Source: Syntrophothermus sp. UBA1445
Lineage (GTDB): Bacteria > Bacillota > Syntrophomonadia > Syntrophomonadales > DTU052
DNA length: 6,232 bases
NCBI GenBank assembly: GCA_002329495.1
Contig: DCTH01000092.1
Location: 10,525 to 16,756 of the forward strand
Direction: 5' to 3'
Below are positions 5,221-6,232 of this stretch, in pieces. Position numbers and translations under genes: made by a program. Below the pieces are notes generated by a model, which searched no databases, had not been told where the DNA came from, and saw only the letters and a list, made by a program, of their open reading frames with translations. Each line of letters begins with the position of its first letter. The first letter of the stretch is position 1.

Positions 5221-6232
5221 GAGATTTACGCAAAGAGCCCAGCGCTCTATCCTACATGCCCAGGAGGAGGCTCGAGATTTAGGCCACCCGGCGGTTGGGA
5301 CCGAGCATATACTGCTGGGTTTGATTAAAGAAGGTGAAGGAGTAGGTGCCCGGGCCCTCCTCAATCTGGGGGCCGACCTGGAGAAGATCAGGGAAGAAAT
5401 CAATAATGTTATTGGTAGTGGCCAGGCCGGCGGGCATCAGGAAGGCCCTATGCGCGAGCTTCCCATAACACCGCGGGCCAAACGGGTGCTTAACCTGGCT
5501 TTCGAAGAGGCCCAGTTCCAGGGAGTGAACTATGTGGGAACGGAACACATCCTATTGGCCTTGCTGCGCGAGGAGGATGGGATGGCAGCTCAGGTCCTGA
5601 AAAGCATGGGCATACGCCTGGAGGCCGTCCGCGAACAGCTGGTGATGCTCCTGGGTGGGGAACCGCGGGGCGAACAGGGGATGCCGGAGGAGAAAAGCTC
5701 ACCCTTTACACCACCGGGGTATACCAAGAAACAGCGGCCCAAGACGAAAACTCCGGTGCTGGATAACTTCAGCCGGGATCTTACCCAGATGGCCCGGGAG
5801 AATAAACTGGACCCGGTTATTGGCCGGGAGAAGGAGATTGAAAGGGTCATTCAGGTATTGTCTCGGAGGACCAAGAATAACCCGGTCTTAATCGGCGATC
5901 CGGGGGTAGGCAAGACTGCTGTTGTCGAAGGCCTGGCGCAAAGGATCGTTGACAACAAGGTTCCCGAGGTCCTGGCAGGGAAAAAAGTGCTGGCCCTGGA
6001 TCTGTCATCGATGGTGGCCGGTACCAAATATCGGGGAGAATTTGAGGACCGGTTGACCAAAGTGGTAAATGAGATCAAAAACGCCGGTGATGTAATAATC
6101 TTCATCGATGAGCTTCACACCATGGTTGGTGCCGGAGCTGCCGAGGGGGCGATAGATGCTGCCAATATATTGAAACCTTCCCTGGCTCGAGGAGAATTCC
6201 AGTGTGTAGGTGCTACCACTTTGGATGAGTAC
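5213..6232 (+). CDS. clpC: ClpC, AAA+ unfoldase of the ClpCP protease (3' truncated by window edge)
   Basis: 340 codons are present; full ClpC is about 810 residues, so the M-domain middle part and the second ATPase module lie outside. The N-terminal domain holds two Clp_N repeats, at about 5-66 and 82-144. Each carries VGTEHILL (28-35 and 108-115), whose Glu31 and Glu111 correspond to the two Bacillus residues (E32, E106) that bind phosphoarginine. A charged, Pro-rich linker (~145-185) leads into the first AAA+ domain, [20 protein letters not shown] (~200-219). Walker A is GDPGVGKT (228-235) and Walker [10 protein letters not shown] (294-302), with D299 and E300. [11 protein letters not shown], a conserved pore-loop region, is also present. 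The start ATG at 5213 lies inside mcsB in another frame, six bases after GGAGGG (5201-5206), so translation is probably coupled to mcsB. ClpC unfolds McsB-marked proteins for ClpP. Confidence 0.98.
   Translation, partial: MIRRFTQRAQRSILHAQEEARDLGHPAVGTEHILLGLIKEGEGVGARALLNLGADLEKIREEINNVIGSGQAGGHQEGPMRELPITPRAKRVLNLAFEEAQFQGVNYVGTEHILLALLREEDGMAAQVLKSMGIRLEAVREQLVMLLGGEPRGEQGMPEEKSSPFTPPGYTKKQRPKTKTPVLDNFSRDLTQMARENKLDPVIGREKEIERVIQVLSRRTKNNPVLIGDPGVGKTAVVEGLAQRIVDNKVPEVLAGKKVLALDLSSMVAGTKYRGEFEDRLTKVVNEIKNAGDVIIFIDELHTMVGAGAAEGAIDAANILKPSLARGEFQCVGATTLDEY

Noticed and set aside
5655..5891. Plus-strand frame of 78 codons inside clpC in another frame
   Set aside because: It is embedded in the ClpC linker and AAA+ coding sequence. 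Its Arg/Gly/Pro-rich translation is typical of an out-of-frame reading.

Overview
This window is chromosomal DNA from a low-to-middle GC Gram-positive bacterium (Firmicutes), most likely an anaerobic Clostridia lineage such as the Peptococcaceae or Syntrophomonadaceae. The order ctsR-mcsA-mcsB-clpC, with a CtsR operator in front, is a Firmicutes hallmark. The even base composition, and a CsaB-like protein next to a long FtsA-like protein, point to Clostridia rather than Bacillus. The lineage below phylum is inference.

Layout, all genes on the + strand. (1) 1-588: 3' end of a polysaccharide pyruvyl transferase, CsaB-like, cut by the window edge. (2) 589-715: a spacer with a perfect palindrome and a good ribosome binding site. 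(3) 716-2869: a 717-residue actin-fold protein of the FtsA family. Its C-terminal ~280 residues are a tandem array of 'VNG...GD.V' modules, and it has no recognisable FtsA membrane helix. (4) 2870-3178: a 309-bp AT-rich regulatory gap. It holds the promoter region of the heat-shock operon, one essentially perfect CtsR box, a second degenerate CtsR-like box, a 12-bp palindrome and a short direct repeat. (5) 3179-6232: ctsR, mcsA, mcsB and the first 340 codons of clpC. The genes are 4 to 7 bases apart or overlapping, so they form one transcription unit.

How the genes work together (known biology of the family): CtsR represses its own operon through the heptad repeat. McsB is a protein arginine kinase activated by the zinc-binding adaptor McsA. 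It marks damaged proteins with phosphoarginine, and the ClpC N-terminal domain reads this mark and feeds the proteins to ClpP. Every residue set I could check for this circuit is present: the catalytic Cys of McsB, the RDxxRA pocket, four CxxC pairs plus a UVR segment in McsA, and the two phosphoarginine-binding Glu of ClpC.

The stress operon is textbook. The less ordinary parts are the FtsA-like protein with its repeat tail, an Arg inside the normally all-glycine thermosensing loop of CtsR, and the extra repeat structures upstream of ctsR. I see no RNA genes, mobile elements, CRISPR arrays or clear intrinsic terminators, and no sign of an entirely new system.
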